64,000 nucleotides of DNA from an uncultured Pelagibacteraceae bacterium (GCA_902546765.1 CACCLG010000003.1:1-64000), one strand, 5' to 3'; positions 52,716-62,595 are shown, counted from the first letter of the stretch. The notes: generated by a model not told the origin, from the letters alone. Numbers and translations: made by a program.

Positions 52716-53214
52716 TGGGAAATTCTTTTATAAGGTACTTACTACCTTTTTCAACCATAGGAAATGTAAATGAATCCTTTAAGTTTAAAGGCCATTTTTC
52801 ATAATTATAAACAATATTAGCAGCTGTGAATAAACAAACTACAAACATATATGACTTAACGATTCCAAATATCAAACCAAAAAATTTATCAATTGTACCA
52901 ATACCAGAATAGGTTACAGCTTTGCTTATGGCTTTGTTTATCATTAATATCAAGAAAATTATCAATACAAATAAGCTAACTCCCAAAATTATATCTAATA
53001 CATATTCGTTGTCTAAAATATTTTCTACATAGGGTTTTGCTTTTGGAAAAATAAAAATTGTTAAAATATATGCCAACACCCATTTTGCAGCTGATAAAAT
53101 TGATAATACAAATCCTTTAAAAGCCCCTCTAATCATTAACAAAATTGTTAAAATTATATAAGAGTAATCAAATACTGTAATTTTTTCTAAAATATCTTGA
53201 ATATTGTCAATCAC
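52669..53214 (-). CDS. cvpA: CvpA family membrane protein
   Basis: A 181-residue protein with four N-terminal transmembrane helices and the CvpA pattern MIRGAFKGFVLSILSAAKWV and IGTIDKFFGLIFGIVKSYMF. It is named for colicin V production; its function is unclear, though it is often upstream of purF as here. The start overlaps the RND gene stop by 4 bases (minus strand), so RND exporter, cvpA and purF are closely packed. Confidence 0.92.
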   Translation of the reverse strand: MIDNIQDILEKITVFDYSYIILTILLMIRGAFKGFVLSILSAAKWVLAYILTIFIFPKAKPYVENILDNEYVLDIILGVSLFVLIIFLILMINKAISKAVTYSGIGTIDKFFGLIFGIVKSYMFVVCLFTAANIVYNYEKWPLNLKDSFTFPMVEKGSKYLIKEFPNEKEYQDAKEKVQDI

Positions 53215-55589
53215 TTAATTGAAAATGGTTTAACAACTAATAATAAAGATGGAAGAAGAGTTAGCACAGAAATCATCGCTAATAACATTGCAATACCTGT
53301 AAATATACCGAAATAAATAGTTGGAATAAAATTTGATAATACTAAAATAGAAAATCCAAATACAATTGTAATTGAAGTATTTAATATAGCAACTCCTACA
53401 GTTGAGTGACAAACTCGAAGTGTTTCATTGTAGTTTTTGATTTTGGAAAATTCTTCCTTAAACCTATAGATATAATGAATACTGTTATCAACAGCAATAC
53501 CAATAGTTATTGCAGCAATTGTAATTGTCATCATATCCAATGGTATACCTGCTAATCCAATAATACCTAAAATAAAAAAAGCAGCTATAAAATTTGGAAC
53601 AACCCCAATTAAGGATAATTTGATATTTCTAAATAAAATAATGAACATAATAAATATCCCAACCATAACAAAACCAAGAGTTAATATTTGAGATTTAAAC
53701 AAACTTTGTAATAAGTTATTAAATAAAATTAGAACACCTCCCAATTTAAATTCATCTTTTTTAAGTCCCAGTTTATTTTCTAAATCAAGATTAATTTGAT
53801 TTATTAAATCGTTCCTTCTTAAATCTTCTAAAGAATCTTTTATTCTTAAACTTATTCTTGCCTCTGAATCTTTTATTGAAATATAAGGGTCTACAATTTC
53901 TTTTTTAATTGTATCGGGAATTTTTGAATACAATATACCCATTTCTAGTGTTCCTAATGGCTTATTGTTATTTAATTGAGTTGCAACTTCAATTATAGAC
54001 GAGAAAGATAGTACTTTGCCTACTGGCTCTAAGCTGTCTAAATAGTTATGTACATTATTAATTTTATCAATTTTATCTTTAGTAAACCAATATTTGTCAT
54101 TATTTTGTTCTTCATCACCCCAATCATCTTCAAAATCATCATCAGACTTTTGCTCTTTATTTTTTGGAAACTTCAGTATTACCTCTAGTGGAGTAGTGCC
54201 TCCTAACTTTTCATCAATTAATTTCATACCTTTATAAATTTCGGTATTTTTATTGAAGTAATTGATGAAACTATTTTCTACCTCTAATTTTGAAATACCA
54301 GTAACACTTAAAATAATAATTAATAGAGTTGTTCCAAAAATAATATTTTTTTTATCAATAGCAAAATCCCCTAGAAAATGTGTAAATTTTGATTTTTGAC
54401 TCTTTTTTATATTGATATTTGAACTTTCAATAAAATTTAGCAGGGTTGGTAAAAGTGTAAATGTGATTATAAAAGATGTAAGCAATCCCATTGTCATCAT
54501 CCAACCAAAATCAATGATTGGTTTTATTTCACTGAATATTAAAGATAAGAAAGCACAAATAGTTGTAAGTACAGTATAAAGTATAGGCCAATACATATTA
54601 CTTGTAGTCATTATAATGATACTGACTTTAGTTTTATTTGGAAATTTTTTTGAGAGTTGAAGAAATCGAGTACTCATGTGAATGTTCATTGCCATTGTTA
54701 GGATGAGCATCATAGCTATAAAGTTTGAGGATATAACAGTGACTTTCCATCCAACTAGACCTAAAAGTCCCATCATAATTATCACTGAAAAAAAACAACT
54801 GCTTATAGGAACAATAATCCAAATTAATTTTCTAAAAACAACCCAGAGAGTTGCAATAATAAAAATTAATACTCCAAGACCAAATACAATGATATCGTTT
54901 TTTATAAATGTCATCATATCATCTGCAATCATAGGAATACCGCCTAAATGGATTTTACCAATATTATTAAAATTTTTTATTACTTCTCTGATCTCTAAAA
55001 TATTTTCATGATTTTGTTTTTTTATCTGATCCTTATATTTTTCTAATTCTTGCTTGTTTTTAAATTCTTTGTTTTTTTCTCTAGGTTTTAGATAAACAAT
55101 TATTCCACTAGTTTTCCCATCTTCACTTATTACAAAATTTCTAAATACCGGACTATTTTTAATTTCTTGAAAACCTCTAATTTTATCAACATCATTGTCT
55201 TTTAATGATTTAAAATTATTTAATCTTTCCAAAAGAGGTTGATCAGTGCTATTAAGAAGAGGTATATCTAAAAGGGTTATGACATTGTGAACCCAATCTA
55301 ATTTTTGAATTTCTTCTTTAAGTGATAGTAAATTTGTGATGGAATTAGGTGAAATCATTTCACCATTTGGAGTATAAGTTAACACTAAAAATTCTTTTGC
55401 CCCATATCTTTCAGAAATTTCATCAAGATATTTCAGGTCTGGATCACCTTCAATAAGAAGAGTGTCTGATGATGCATCAAGCCTAAAATTTTTTGAGAAA
55501 TAACCAAAAAAAATTAAAGAAATTAAAAGTAGAAGAAAAATTAATTTTGGTTTTTCAATAATATTTTTTTGATAAAAATTAGCTAACAT
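53211..55589 (-). CDS. RND/MMPL-family exporter
   Basis: A 792-residue membrane protein with two sets of about six transmembrane helices and large extracytoplasmic loops, the pattern of the MMPL/RND exporters (patched-like). N-terminal helix, then SERYGAKEFLVLTYTPNGEM; later NFIAMMLILTMAMNIHMSTR and MTITIAAITIGIAVDNSIHY, with the paired acidic residue of the TM4 motif. A very acidic stretch (DDDFEDDWGDEEQNND) falls in the second loop, about residues 482-500. Substrate unknown; hopanoid, lipid or drug export are known in the family. Confidence 0.85.
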   Translation of the reverse strand: MLANFYQKNIIEKPKLIFLLLLISLIFFGYFSKNFRLDASSDTLLIEGDPDLKYLDEISERYGAKEFLVLTYTPNGEMISPNSITNLLSLKEEIQKLDWVHNVITLLDIPLLNSTDQPLLERLNNFKSLKDNDVDKIRGFQEIKNSPVFRNFVISEDGKTSGIIVYLKPREKNKEFKNKQELEKYKDQIKKQNHENILEIREVIKNFNNIGKIHLGGIPMIADDMMTFIKNDIIVFGLGVLIFIIATLWVVFRKLIWIIVPISSCFFSVIIMMGLLGLVGWKVTVISSNFIAMMLILTMAMNIHMSTRFLQLSKKFPNKTKVSIIIMTTSNMYWPILYTVLTTICAFLSLIFSEIKPIIDFGWMMTMGLLTSFIITFTLLPTLLNFIESSNINIKKSQKSKFTHFLGDFAIDKKNIIFGTTLLIIILSVTGISKLEVENSFINYFNKNTEIYKGMKLIDEKLGGTTPLEVILKFPKNKEQKSDDDFEDDWGDEEQNNDKYWFTKDKIDKINNVHNYLDSLEPVGKVLSFSSIIEVATQLNNNKPLGTLEMGILYSKIPDTIKKEIVDPYISIKDSEARISLRIKDSLEDLRRNDLINQINLDLENKLGLKKDEFKLGGVLILFNNLLQSLFKSQILTLGFVMVGIFIMFIILFRNIKLSLIGVVPNFIAAFFILGIIGLAGIPLDMMTITIAAITIGIAVDNSIHYIYRFKEEFSKIKNYNETLRVCHSTVGVAILNTSITIVFGFSILVLSNFIPTIYFGIFTGIAMLLAMISVLTLLPSLLLVVKPFSIK

Positions 55590-55614
55590 TCAGTATTAGC
55601 TTATATATTTAAAA

Positions 55615-57030
55615 CTAGTTGTTTTGAATATCTTTAAATTTGGTAAACATTGCCTCAAATTCAAGCATTATATTACCTGTTGGACCATGACGTTGTTTAC
55701 CAATAATTATTTCAGCTAAACTTGAGACCTCATTCATTTTTGCCTGCCATTCTGCGTGCTCAACAGTTGCAGGTCTTGGCTCCTTTCTCTCTAAGTAATA
55801 TGCTTCTCTGTAAACAAACATTACAACATCCGCATCTTGTTCAATAGAACCAGATTCTCTTAAATCAGCTAATTGTGGTTTTTTATCATCCCTAGCTTCA
55901 ACTGCTCTAGAAAGTTGAGATAAAGCAACAACTGGAACTGATAGCTCTTTTGCAAGTGCTTTTAAACCCTGCGTAATCTCCGATATTTCTTGAACTCTTC
56001 CATCTTTAAAGTTTGATGCTCTCATCAATTGAATATAATCAATAACCACCATATCAAGGCCATATAATCTCTTTATTCTTCTTGCTCTATTACTAAGAGC
56101 TGCAATTGAAATTGCTGGAGTTTCATCAATATAAAGAGGCAATTCAGATATATCTTTTGAGGTTTCAATAAATTTATCAAATTGCTCCTCTGATATTCTT
56201 CCTCTTCTTATATCATTAGATTTAATTCTAGATTGTTCAGCAAGAATTCGAGTTGAAAGTTGTTCTGATGACATTTCTAGCGAAAAAAAAGCTATTGAAG
56301 ATTTTTTTCCATCATCTTGTAACTTTTTTGCAGCATTGAATGCTATATTTGTAGCTAATGCTGTTTTTCCCATCGATGGTCTTCCTGCAATTATAATTAA
56401 ATCAGATTTATGCAACCCCCCTAATCGATCATCAAGATCTGTTAAACCAGTAGGCACACCAACAATTCCTTCATCATTTTTATATGCACTTGAAGCCATT
56501 TCAATCGTTTGTCTCATGGATTCATCAAATTTAATCAGTGAATTACTAAAAGAGCCCTTTTCAGCTAAATCAAATAATGATTTTTCAAAATTCTCAATAA
56601 TTTTTTGTCCATCATTATCTAGATCATTAAGTTTTGCAGTATCAATTACATTTTCTGAGATTTTGATTAATTCTCTTTTTACAAACAAATCATAAATTAA
56701 TTTTGAATACTCAATTGCTTGCCTTGAGGATGTTGAAAATTTAGTAACTTTTACAAGATACTCAGGTACATTTAATTCATCTTTTTCATTTTCAAAATGA
56801 TTTTTAAGAGTAATTGGATTTGCCAACATTCCACTATAAATTAACTTTTCTATCGCACCAAAAATTTTTTGATGCATTGGATCATAAAAATTTTTACTAA
56901 CAATTATCATATTGATCTCATCAAATATTTCATTAGATAGTAAAATTGATCCTATAACTGATTGTTCAGCTTCTATATTATTTGGGTGTTCCTCTAGTTT
57001 ACTTTTTATGATGTTAAGTGATTGAGACAT
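55615..57030 (-). CDS. dnaB: Replicative DNA helicase
   Basis: Unwinds DNA at the replication fork. The 471-residue protein has the N-terminal primase-interacting domain (EQSVIGSILLSNEIFDEINM) and the RecA-like domain with Walker A GRPSMGKTALATNIAFN, Walker B MVVIDYIQLM and FLSRAV-type LSQLSRAVEAR, ending QRHGPTGNIMLEFEA. A 16-bp dyad (TCTATTT-AA-AAATAGA, 57039-57054) lies just upstream. It follows rplI on the same strand, the common rpsF-rpsR-rplI-dnaB order. Confidence 0.96.
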   Translation of the reverse strand: MSQSLNIIKSKLEEHPNNIEAEQSVIGSILLSNEIFDEINMIIVSKNFYDPMHQKIFGAIEKLIYSGMLANPITLKNHFENEKDELNVPEYLVKVTKFSTSSRQAIEYSKLIYDLFVKRELIKISENVIDTAKLNDLDNDGQKIIENFEKSLFDLAEKGSFSNSLIKFDESMRQTIEMASSAYKNDEGIVGVPTGLTDLDDRLGGLHKSDLIIIAGRPSMGKTALATNIAFNAAKKLQDDGKKSSIAFFSLEMSSEQLSTRILAEQSRIKSNDIRRGRISEEQFDKFIETSKDISELPLYIDETPAISIAALSNRARRIKRLYGLDMVVIDYIQLMRASNFKDGRVQEISEITQGLKALAKELSVPVVALSQLSRAVEARDDKKPQLADLRESGSIEQDADVVMFVYREAYYLERKEPRPATVEHAEWQAKMNEVSSLAEIIIGKQRHGPTGNIMLEFEAMFTKFKDIQNN

Positions 57031-57038
57031 TGTAAAAT

Positions 57039-57054
57039 TCTATTTAAAAATAGA
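57039..57054. repeat. Perfect inverted repeat upstream of dnaB
   Basis: TCTATTT (57039-57045) and AAATAGA (57048-57054) with an AA spacer, 9 bp before the dnaB start. All A/T-rich and could be chance in this base composition, or a weak regulatory site. Confidence 0.3.
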
Positions 57055-57097
57055 CTGTATACAATATAAAATAAGAACTGGGGAAAAAAATGTATAA

Positions 57098-57556
57098 TTA
57101 TTTTATTTCTTCCTGAGGAACCACTTTGACTGTTATTTGAGTTTGTACGTCAGAATGTAGGTTTATTTCAACCTTAAATTCACCTAAAGATTTTATTTCT
57201 TTTGAAGGTTGAATATTAGAAGGATTTATTTCTACATTTTCCTTTTCGTGAATTAACTTGGAAATTTCTGTAGGTTTTACTGATCCATATAATTCTTTGT
57301 TCTCAGTACTCAGTTTTTTTATTTCATAAGTTTTATTTTGAATTTTTTCTAAAATCTTTTTAGCGTCCTTTTTTTTATCTTGATCTTTTTTATTTAACTC
57401 TTGTTTAATTTTTTCTACTTCTTTAATATTTTCTTTAGATGCAAAAAGAGCTTTTTTTTTTGAAATTAAATAGTTTCTTGCAAAACCTCTTTTAACATCA
57501 ATTATTTCTCCTATTGATCCTATTTTCCTGACATTTTCTAGAAGAATAACTTTCAT
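57098..57556 (-). CDS. rplI: 50S ribosomal protein L9
   Basis: A 152-residue L9. The N-terminal domain [20 protein letters not shown] with VKRGFARNYLISKKKALFAS is unmistakable, followed by the long connecting helix rich in Lys/Glu and the C-terminal domain (SIKPTEISKLIHEKE-like). Sits just after rpsR (1-base overlap) in the conserved order. Confidence 0.96.
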   Translation of the reverse strand: MKVILLENVRKIGSIGEIIDVKRGFARNYLISKKKALFASKENIKEVEKIKQELNKKDQDKKKDAKKILEKIQNKTYEIKKLSTENKELYGSVKPTEISKLIHEKENVEINPSNIQPSKEIKSLGEFKVEINLHSDVQTQITVKVVPQEEIK

Positions 57557-57825
57557 TATATTAATGCTAAATTTCTAGCTCTTTTAATTGAAAGTGATAA
57601 TTCTCTTTGCTTTTTTTGACTTACTGATGTTATCCTAGAAGGAAGAATTTTTCCATTTTCAGAAATATATCTCTTCAGCAGCTTAATATTTTTATAATCA
57701 ACTACTGGGGCACCCTTTCCAGATAGAGGGCACTTTTTTTTAAATTTATATTTATTATTTTGAAAAACACTGAGTTTTGAAAAATTACTCTGCGAACTTT
57801 TTCTTTTATTATTTCTTTTTTTCAT
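57556..57825 (-). CDS. rpsR: 30S ribosomal protein S18
   Basis: An 89-residue S18 with an N-terminal basic extension ([16 protein letters not shown]) and the conserved core [40 protein letters not shown] and the end RARNLALI. Overlaps rpsF by 17 bases and rplI by one. Confidence 0.96.
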   Translation of the reverse strand: MKKRNNKRKSSQSNFSKLSVFQNNKYKFKKKCPLSGKGAPVVDYKNIKLLKRYISENGKILPSRITSVSQKKQRELSLSIKRARNLALI

Positions 57826-58180
57826 TATTTTTTATTTTTTTTTCTACTTCTTTATCTTCACTATTTTTTTTGAAATAATCTGTATCTAAATCAAATTTTT
57901 TAACCTTAACTGTTAAATATCTAAGTAAATTTTTGTCAATTTTTTCATTTTTTTCAAGTTCAGAAATAGTTTTTCCGTCAGCTTTAATTTTAAAATGCAA
58001 GTAATTACCCTTTTTATTTTTCTTTATTAAATATGAAAGGTTCATTAATCCCCAGTTCTCAAGTTTTACGATATCACCCTCATTCTTTTCAACTATTTTA
58101 GAGTACTTTTCTTGAAGTTGTTTTAACTGTGATGGGCTAGTATCTTGTCTTGCAATAATTGTGTGTTCGTAAAAGTTCAT
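57809..58180 (-). CDS. rpsF: 30S ribosomal protein S6
   Basis: A 123-residue S6: [20 protein letters not shown], then [40 protein letters not shown] and a charged, Lys/Glu-rich C-terminal tail longer than in E. coli. First gene of the rpsF-rpsR-rplI-dnaB group, with an 84 bp divergent gap to fabD that should hold both promoters. Confidence 0.95.
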   Translation of the reverse strand: MNFYEHTIIARQDTSPSQLKQLQEKYSKIVEKNEGDIVKLENWGLMNLSYLIKKNKKGNYLHFKIKADGKTISELEKNEKIDKNLLRYLTVKVKKFDLDTDYFKKNSEDKEVEKKIKNNEKKK

Positions 58181-58241
58181 ATTTATTCTTTTAAAAAAGT
58201 GAGGATATACTATTATTAATTTTTAATTACAATACTAAAAA

Positions 58242-58247
58242 TACAAT
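58242..58247 (+). promoter_or_regulatory. Predicted -10 element for the fabD operon
   Basis: TACAAT (58242-58247) predicts a start near 58255, about 10 nt before the fabD ATG at 58265. A TATAAT (58257-58262) is nearer but too close to the start codon to serve fabD, which is why I prefer the former. The 84 bp gap 58181-58264 also contains promoter sequences for rpsF on the other strand, not resolved. Confidence 0.3.
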
Positions 58248-58264
58248 ATTTACATATATAATTA

Positions 58265-59185
58265 ATGTTTTCTGTTTTATTTCCTGGCCAAGGTTCTCAG
58301 TCTCCAGGTATGGCAAAATCTTTCTATGATAACTTTGATTATGTAAGGTCCTTTTTTAATGAAGCAGATGATTTACTTAATAATTCAATAAGTAAATTAG
58401 TATTGGAAGGCCCTAAAGGTGAACTTGATCTAACCGAGAATACTCAACCAGCAATATTTCTAGTAAGCTATAGTATTTTTCAAGTTTTAAAAAGAGAAAC
58501 ATCATTTGATATTAATGCCGCAAATTATTTTGCTGGTCATTCACTGGGTGAGTATTCTGCTTTAGCGTGTGCAGACTCTTTAACATTTTCTCAAACAATA
58601 AAGTTGCTAAAAAAAAGAGGTCTTGCCATGCAATCAGCTGTTCCAAAAGGACAGGGTGGAATGATAGCAGTTTTAGGATCTGATATTGAAATAATTAATC
58701 AAATTTTAGAGAAGAATAAAGATATTTTTAGTTGTTATGTAGCCAATGATAATTCAGTTGGTCAAATTGTGATTAGCGGAAATAACAAAGATTTAGAAAA
58801 ATTTTCTATAGAACTAACAAATAATAAAATAAAAAATATAAAACTACCAGTTAGTGCTCCATTTCATTGCAAACTAATGAGTAGTGCAACAAAAATAATG
58901 GAAGGAGAAATATCTAATGTAGAGTTTAAATCACCAAAGGTTGATATTATTTCAAACGTTACATCAGAACCAGTTAATGAGATATCTTCAATAAAAAAAT
59001 TGTTAATAAGCCAAATAGAAAAACCAGTAAGATGGAGAGAAATTATTAATTATATGACAAATAAAAACATAAATAAATTTGTAGAAATTGGTCCTGGAAA
59101 AATACTCTCAGGATTAGTAAAAAGGATTAATAGAAATGCAGAACTTATACAAATTAATAATTTGGAAGATTTAAAAAATATATAG
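58265..59185 (+). CDS. fabD: Malonyl-CoA-ACP transacylase
   Basis: Loads malonyl groups onto ACP for fatty acid elongation. The 306-residue protein opens LFPGQGSQSPGMAKSFYD, has the catalytic Ser in FAGHSLGEYSALAC, the substrate Arg region KKRGLAMQSAVP, and the catalytic His in VSAPFHCKLM, and the end FVEIGPGKILSGL. First of the fabD-fabG-acpP-gmk set. Confidence 0.96.
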   Translation: MFSVLFPGQGSQSPGMAKSFYDNFDYVRSFFNEADDLLNNSISKLVLEGPKGELDLTENTQPAIFLVSYSIFQVLKRETSFDINAANYFAGHSLGEYSALACADSLTFSQTIKLLKKRGLAMQSAVPKGQGGMIAVLGSDIEIINQILEKNKDIFSCYVANDNSVGQIVISGNNKDLEKFSIELTNNKIKNIKLPVSAPFHCKLMSSATKIMEGEISNVEFKSPKVDIISNVTSEPVNEISSIKKLLISQIEKPVRWREIINYMTNKNINKFVEIGPGKILSGLVKRINRNAELIQINNLEDLKNI

Positions 59186-59189
59186 TTCA

Positions 59190-59927
59190 ATGATAGAATT
59201 AAAGAATACCAATATTATTCTCACTGGAGCCACAGGAGGTATTGGCAATTCTATTTTAGAAAATTTAGTTTCTTGTGGTGCGAATGTATTAGCTACGGGT
59301 ACTAATGAGGAAAAACTTATTTTAATTAAAGAAAAATATAAGAATGTTCAAACACAAAAATTTGACATATCAAATCATTCAGAGATTGAAAATTTCATAA
59401 ATAAAGCAAATGATAGTTTGGGTGGCAGAATTGATGTTCTAATTAACAACGCTGGAATTACAAGAGATAATCTTTCTATAAGAATGAAAGATGAGGAATG
59501 GAATAAAGTTATTGATATTAATTTAACATCTACATTTCTCCTTAGTAAAAGTGTTGTTAAAAAAATGCTTAAAAATAAAAAAGGAAAAATTTTAAATATT
59601 ACCTCTATAGTTGGACATACGGGTAATATTGGGCAAGCAAATTATACTGCGTCTAAAGCTGGCGTGGTCGCAATGTCTAAAAGTTTAGCTTTAGAATATG
59701 GAAAAAAAAATATAAATGTAAATTGTATTTCCCCTGGCTTTATATCAACTGAAATGACTGATAAAATTAATAATGATTATAAAGAAGTTTTAAAATCTAA
59801 AATACCTATGAATAGATTCGGTACCCCAAATGACATTGCAAATACTGTCATTTTTTTATGCTCTAAACTTTCAGATTATATTACCGGTGAAACAATTCAT
59901 GTTAATGGCGGCATGTATTTTAGTTGA
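59190..59927 (+). CDS. fabG: 3-oxoacyl-ACP reductase
   Basis: NADPH-dependent reductase of the fatty acid cycle, 245 residues. SDR motifs: ILTGATGGIGNSILENL, NNAGITRDNLSIRMKDEEW, catalytic Ser in ITSIVGHTGN, Tyr and Lys in ANYTASKAGVVAM and ISPGFISTEMTD. Separated from fabD by 4 bp and from acpP by 46 bp. Confidence 0.95.
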   Translation: MIELKNTNIILTGATGGIGNSILENLVSCGANVLATGTNEEKLILIKEKYKNVQTQKFDISNHSEIENFINKANDSLGGRIDVLINNAGITRDNLSIRMKDEEWNKVIDINLTSTFLLSKSVVKKMLKNKKGKILNITSIVGHTGNIGQANYTASKAGVVAMSKSLALEYGKKNINVNCISPGFISTEMTDKINNDYKEVLKSKIPMNRFGTPNDIANTVIFLCSKLSDYITGETIHVNGGMYFS

Positions 59928-59973
59928 CAAAATCAACAAAATATTTATTAACAACTTAACTTAAAGGATATAA

Positions 59974-60213
59974 ATGTCAGACGATATTTCAAGCAAAGTA
60001 AAAAAAATAGTTGCAGACCATCTGGGAATTGACGAGTCAAAAGTAACAGAAGAATCTAGTTTTATCGATGATCTTGGGGCAGATAGTTTAGATACAGTGG
60101 AATTAGTAATGGCTTTTGAAGAAGAATTCGGGTCAGAGATCTCAGATAGTGATGCAGAAAAGATTCTTACAGTAGGAGATGCTGTAAAATTTATAGAGAA
60201 TAAAGCTAATTAA
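59974..60213 (+). CDS. acpP: Acyl carrier protein
   Basis: A 79-residue ACP with the 4'-phosphopantetheine attachment Ser in [18 protein letters not shown]. An acidic helical bundle protein carrying growing acyl chains. A ribosome-binding site (AAAGGA) precedes its ATG in the 46 bp gap after fabG. fabF, which usually follows acpP, is absent here; gmk comes next. Confidence 0.97.
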   Translation: MSDDISSKVKKIVADHLGIDESKVTEESSFIDDLGADSLDTVELVMAFEEEFGSEISDSDAEKILTVGDAVKFIENKAN

Positions 60214-60226
60214 ATTTTAGTATTAA

Positions 60227-60856
60227 ATGTCCGAAAATAATGAGGGGATAATTGTAATATTATCGTCTCCTTCGGGAGCTGGCAAAACCACCCTAGTTAA
60301 AGAAATTTCAAAGAGAAATAATTTTCAAATATCTATATCTCACACAACTAGAAAACCTCGTTCAAACGAAACAGAAGGCAAAGATTATTATTTTATAAGT
60401 GAAACTGAATTTGAAAATTTAATTCATGAAGATAAGTTTTTAGAATATGCAAAAGTTTTCCAAAATTATTACGGTTCAACGAAAGATGTTGTTTTCAAAA
60501 AGCTCAATAATGGTGAAAATGTTATTTTTGATATTGATTGGCAAGGAACGCAACAAATTAAGAGACAAAAACTTAATTATAAAATAGTTACAATATTTAT
60601 TTTACCGCCAAGTCGAGATGAGCTTTACAAAAGACTGTTAAATAGAGATAAAAATGATGAAAAATTAGCAAAAGAAAGAATGACACAATTTAATGAAGAT
60701 GTGCTCCATTGGAGAGATTATAATTTTGTGGTCATCAACGATAATTTAGGAAATTGCTATAAAAAAATTATGAAATTTATTGAAACTGGCGATGATAAAA
60801 TAGAGCCTAATTATCAAAAATTAATATCTTTACATGTAGAGAGTCTACTGAATTAA
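60227..60856 (+). CDS. gmk: Guanylate kinase
   Basis: Phosphorylates GMP to GDP, downstream of guaBA at the left end of the window. The 209-residue protein has the P-loop ILSSPSGAGKTTLVKEI, the GMP-binding segment SHTTRKPRSNETEGKDYYF and the lid region RLLNRDKNDEKLAKERM. 13 bp after acpP. Its 3' end overlaps that of rsmA (convergent) by 12 bases. Confidence 0.95.
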   Translation: MSENNEGIIVILSSPSGAGKTTLVKEISKRNNFQISISHTTRKPRSNETEGKDYYFISETEFENLIHEDKFLEYAKVFQNYYGSTKDVVFKKLNNGENVIFDIDWQGTQQIKRQKLNYKIVTIFILPPSRDELYKRLLNRDKNDEKLAKERMTQFNEDVLHWRDYNFVVINDNLGNCYKKIMKFIETGDDKIEPNYQKLISLHVESLLN

Positions 60857-61636
60857 TTTTTCATAAATTAAGCAAATTTTGTAAAATGTATCTTTTTTAA
60901 GATTTTGTGGCCGTAAATTTACGTCTAGATCAAGTTTATTGATTACATCTTTTGAGTTCTTAAAAAGGATATTGAGAGGTTTTTTAATCATTTTTCTTCT
61001 TTGACTAAAAAAAACATTAGTTATGTATTCTAAATTTTTAGAGTCTTTCAACTTTATATAATTAATTTTTGGCTTAAAAATTAATAATGAACTCATTACT
61101 TTTGGTTTTGGAAAAAAACTTGATGGATTTATATCTATTAGTTTTTTTACTTCTAATTTCCAAGAGGAAAAAATTGATAAACGTCCATAATTTTTTGAAT
61201 TATCCTCTGCTAAAATTCGATCTGCAACTTCTTTTTGGAACATTAAGATTAATTTTTTATATGAAAATTTTAAATGTGAATAATTAATAAAATTTATAAG
61301 AATTTGACTTGAAATATTGTATGGAAGATTACCAAAAATAATAAAGTCTTTTTCACTTAATAATTTGAGATCATACTTGAGTATATCTTCATTGATAATT
61401 ATTAATTTATTATTAAATCTTTCATTTAAACTTTTAATTAACCTTTCATCTTTCTCTATTACATAAAATTTTTTCGGCTTTTTTTGTAAAATAAATTCTG
61501 TTAAATTTCCAGTACCAGGTCCAATTTCTAAAACAGTGTCATTTTCATTTAAATTACCAGCATTACAGATTTTTTGTATAATATTTTGGTCTATTAAAAA
61601 ATTTTGTCCTAAACTTTTTTTAGGAATTATTTTCAT
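60845..61636 (-). CDS. rsmA: 16S rRNA dimethyladenosine transferase
   Basis: KsgA methylates two adenines near the 3' end of 16S rRNA. 263 residues: KKSLGQNFLIDQNIIQKI, SAM motif VLEIGPGTGNLTEF, and IIFGNLPYNISSQILINF with the catalytic NLPY. The C-terminal part has FSQRRKMIKKPL. It overlaps pdxA by one base in the conserved lptD-surA-pdxA-rsmA order. Confidence 0.95.
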   Translation of the reverse strand: MKIIPKKSLGQNFLIDQNIIQKICNAGNLNENDTVLEIGPGTGNLTEFILQKKPKKFYVIEKDERLIKSLNERFNNKLIIINEDILKYDLKLLSEKDFIIFGNLPYNISSQILINFINYSHLKFSYKKLILMFQKEVADRILAEDNSKNYGRLSIFSSWKLEVKKLIDINPSSFFPKPKVMSSLLIFKPKINYIKLKDSKNLEYITNVFFSQRRKMIKKPLNILFKNSKDVINKLDLDVNLRPQNLKKDTFYKICLIYEKLIQ

Positions 61637-62595
61637 TAAATTTTATTGAAAAAATCCATTGCACAAAATATCGAAGATGGATCAGACCTATTTTTCCCAT
61701 ACATCGATATGTTTGGACCATGATCAGGTGAGACCCTTACAAATGGAAGACCTATTGTGATATTAATTGCATTAAAATTATATAGTGTTTTTAATGGTGT
61801 TAAAACTTGATCATGATACATGCCTATGACTACATCATAATAATCAATATTTTTTTTAATAAAAAAAGTATCTGCAGAAAAGGGTCCTGCAATGTTTAAT
61901 TTATCAGATCTTAATTTATTAATCGCAGGTATTATTTCTTTTTGCTCTTCTCCAATTTTTTCAATTGTTTCACAATGAGGATTAAGCCCAAGCACTGCAA
62001 TCTTTGGTTTTTTTCTTAGATTTCTAACAAAAAAATTATTTATTGATTTAATTTTTTTTATTATGATTAATTTATTTATATATTTTGAAACATATTTTAT
62101 TGGCACGTGAGTTGTGATAGGTGAGACAGATAAATTTTTATTATAAATTAACATTACAGGATTTTTAGAATTAGTTTTTTTTGCTAAATATTCGGTAATA
62201 CCTAAGTATTGTTTATTCAAAAAAGTTCTTTTATTCACTGGCCCATTCAACAAAACTACATTTTTATTTTTTTTGAGTATAGACAGGGATTTATTAAAAC
62301 AATCAGAGATATAACTTTGTATATCAAAATAATTTGGATATTTATATTTGTTTGTAATTTTTATATCTATCAAATTTATCAAATTTTTTTTTGATTTAGT
62401 TATATCTAAGACCTCATTTATTTTTATATTATAATTATTTTTCGTTATTTCTTTTTTTATAAGAGATATATTTCCTACAATAGAAATTATTTTTTTATTT
62501 TTTTTAAAATGAGTTGATATGAAATATTTAAATAGTATTTCTAAAAAAATACTCTTTGGCTCTGTCATTACAACTAAAATATGATTAATATTCAT
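61636..62595 (-). CDS. pdxA: 4-hydroxythreonine-4-phosphate dehydrogenase
   Basis: NAD-dependent step of pyridoxal 5'-phosphate synthesis. 319 residues, within the family's range. Metal-binding His residues are in SPITTHVPIKY, GMYHDQVLTPL and RVSPDHGPN, and PCETI-type LGLNPHCETIEKIGEE is present. Its product is a precursor of PLP, used by GcvP and the threonine aldolase. Overlaps surA by 11 bases. Confidence 0.92.
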   Translation of the reverse strand: MNINHILVVMTEPKSIFLEILFKYFISTHFKKNKKIISIVGNISLIKKEITKNNYNIKINEVLDITKSKKNLINLIDIKITNKYKYPNYFDIQSYISDCFNKSLSILKKNKNVVLLNGPVNKRTFLNKQYLGITEYLAKKTNSKNPVMLIYNKNLSVSPITTHVPIKYVSKYINKLIIIKKIKSINNFFVRNLRKKPKIAVLGLNPHCETIEKIGEEQKEIIPAINKLRSDKLNIAGPFSADTFFIKKNIDYYDVVIGMYHDQVLTPLKTLYNFNAINITIGLPFVRVSPDHGPNISMYGKNRSDPSSIFCAMDFFNKI

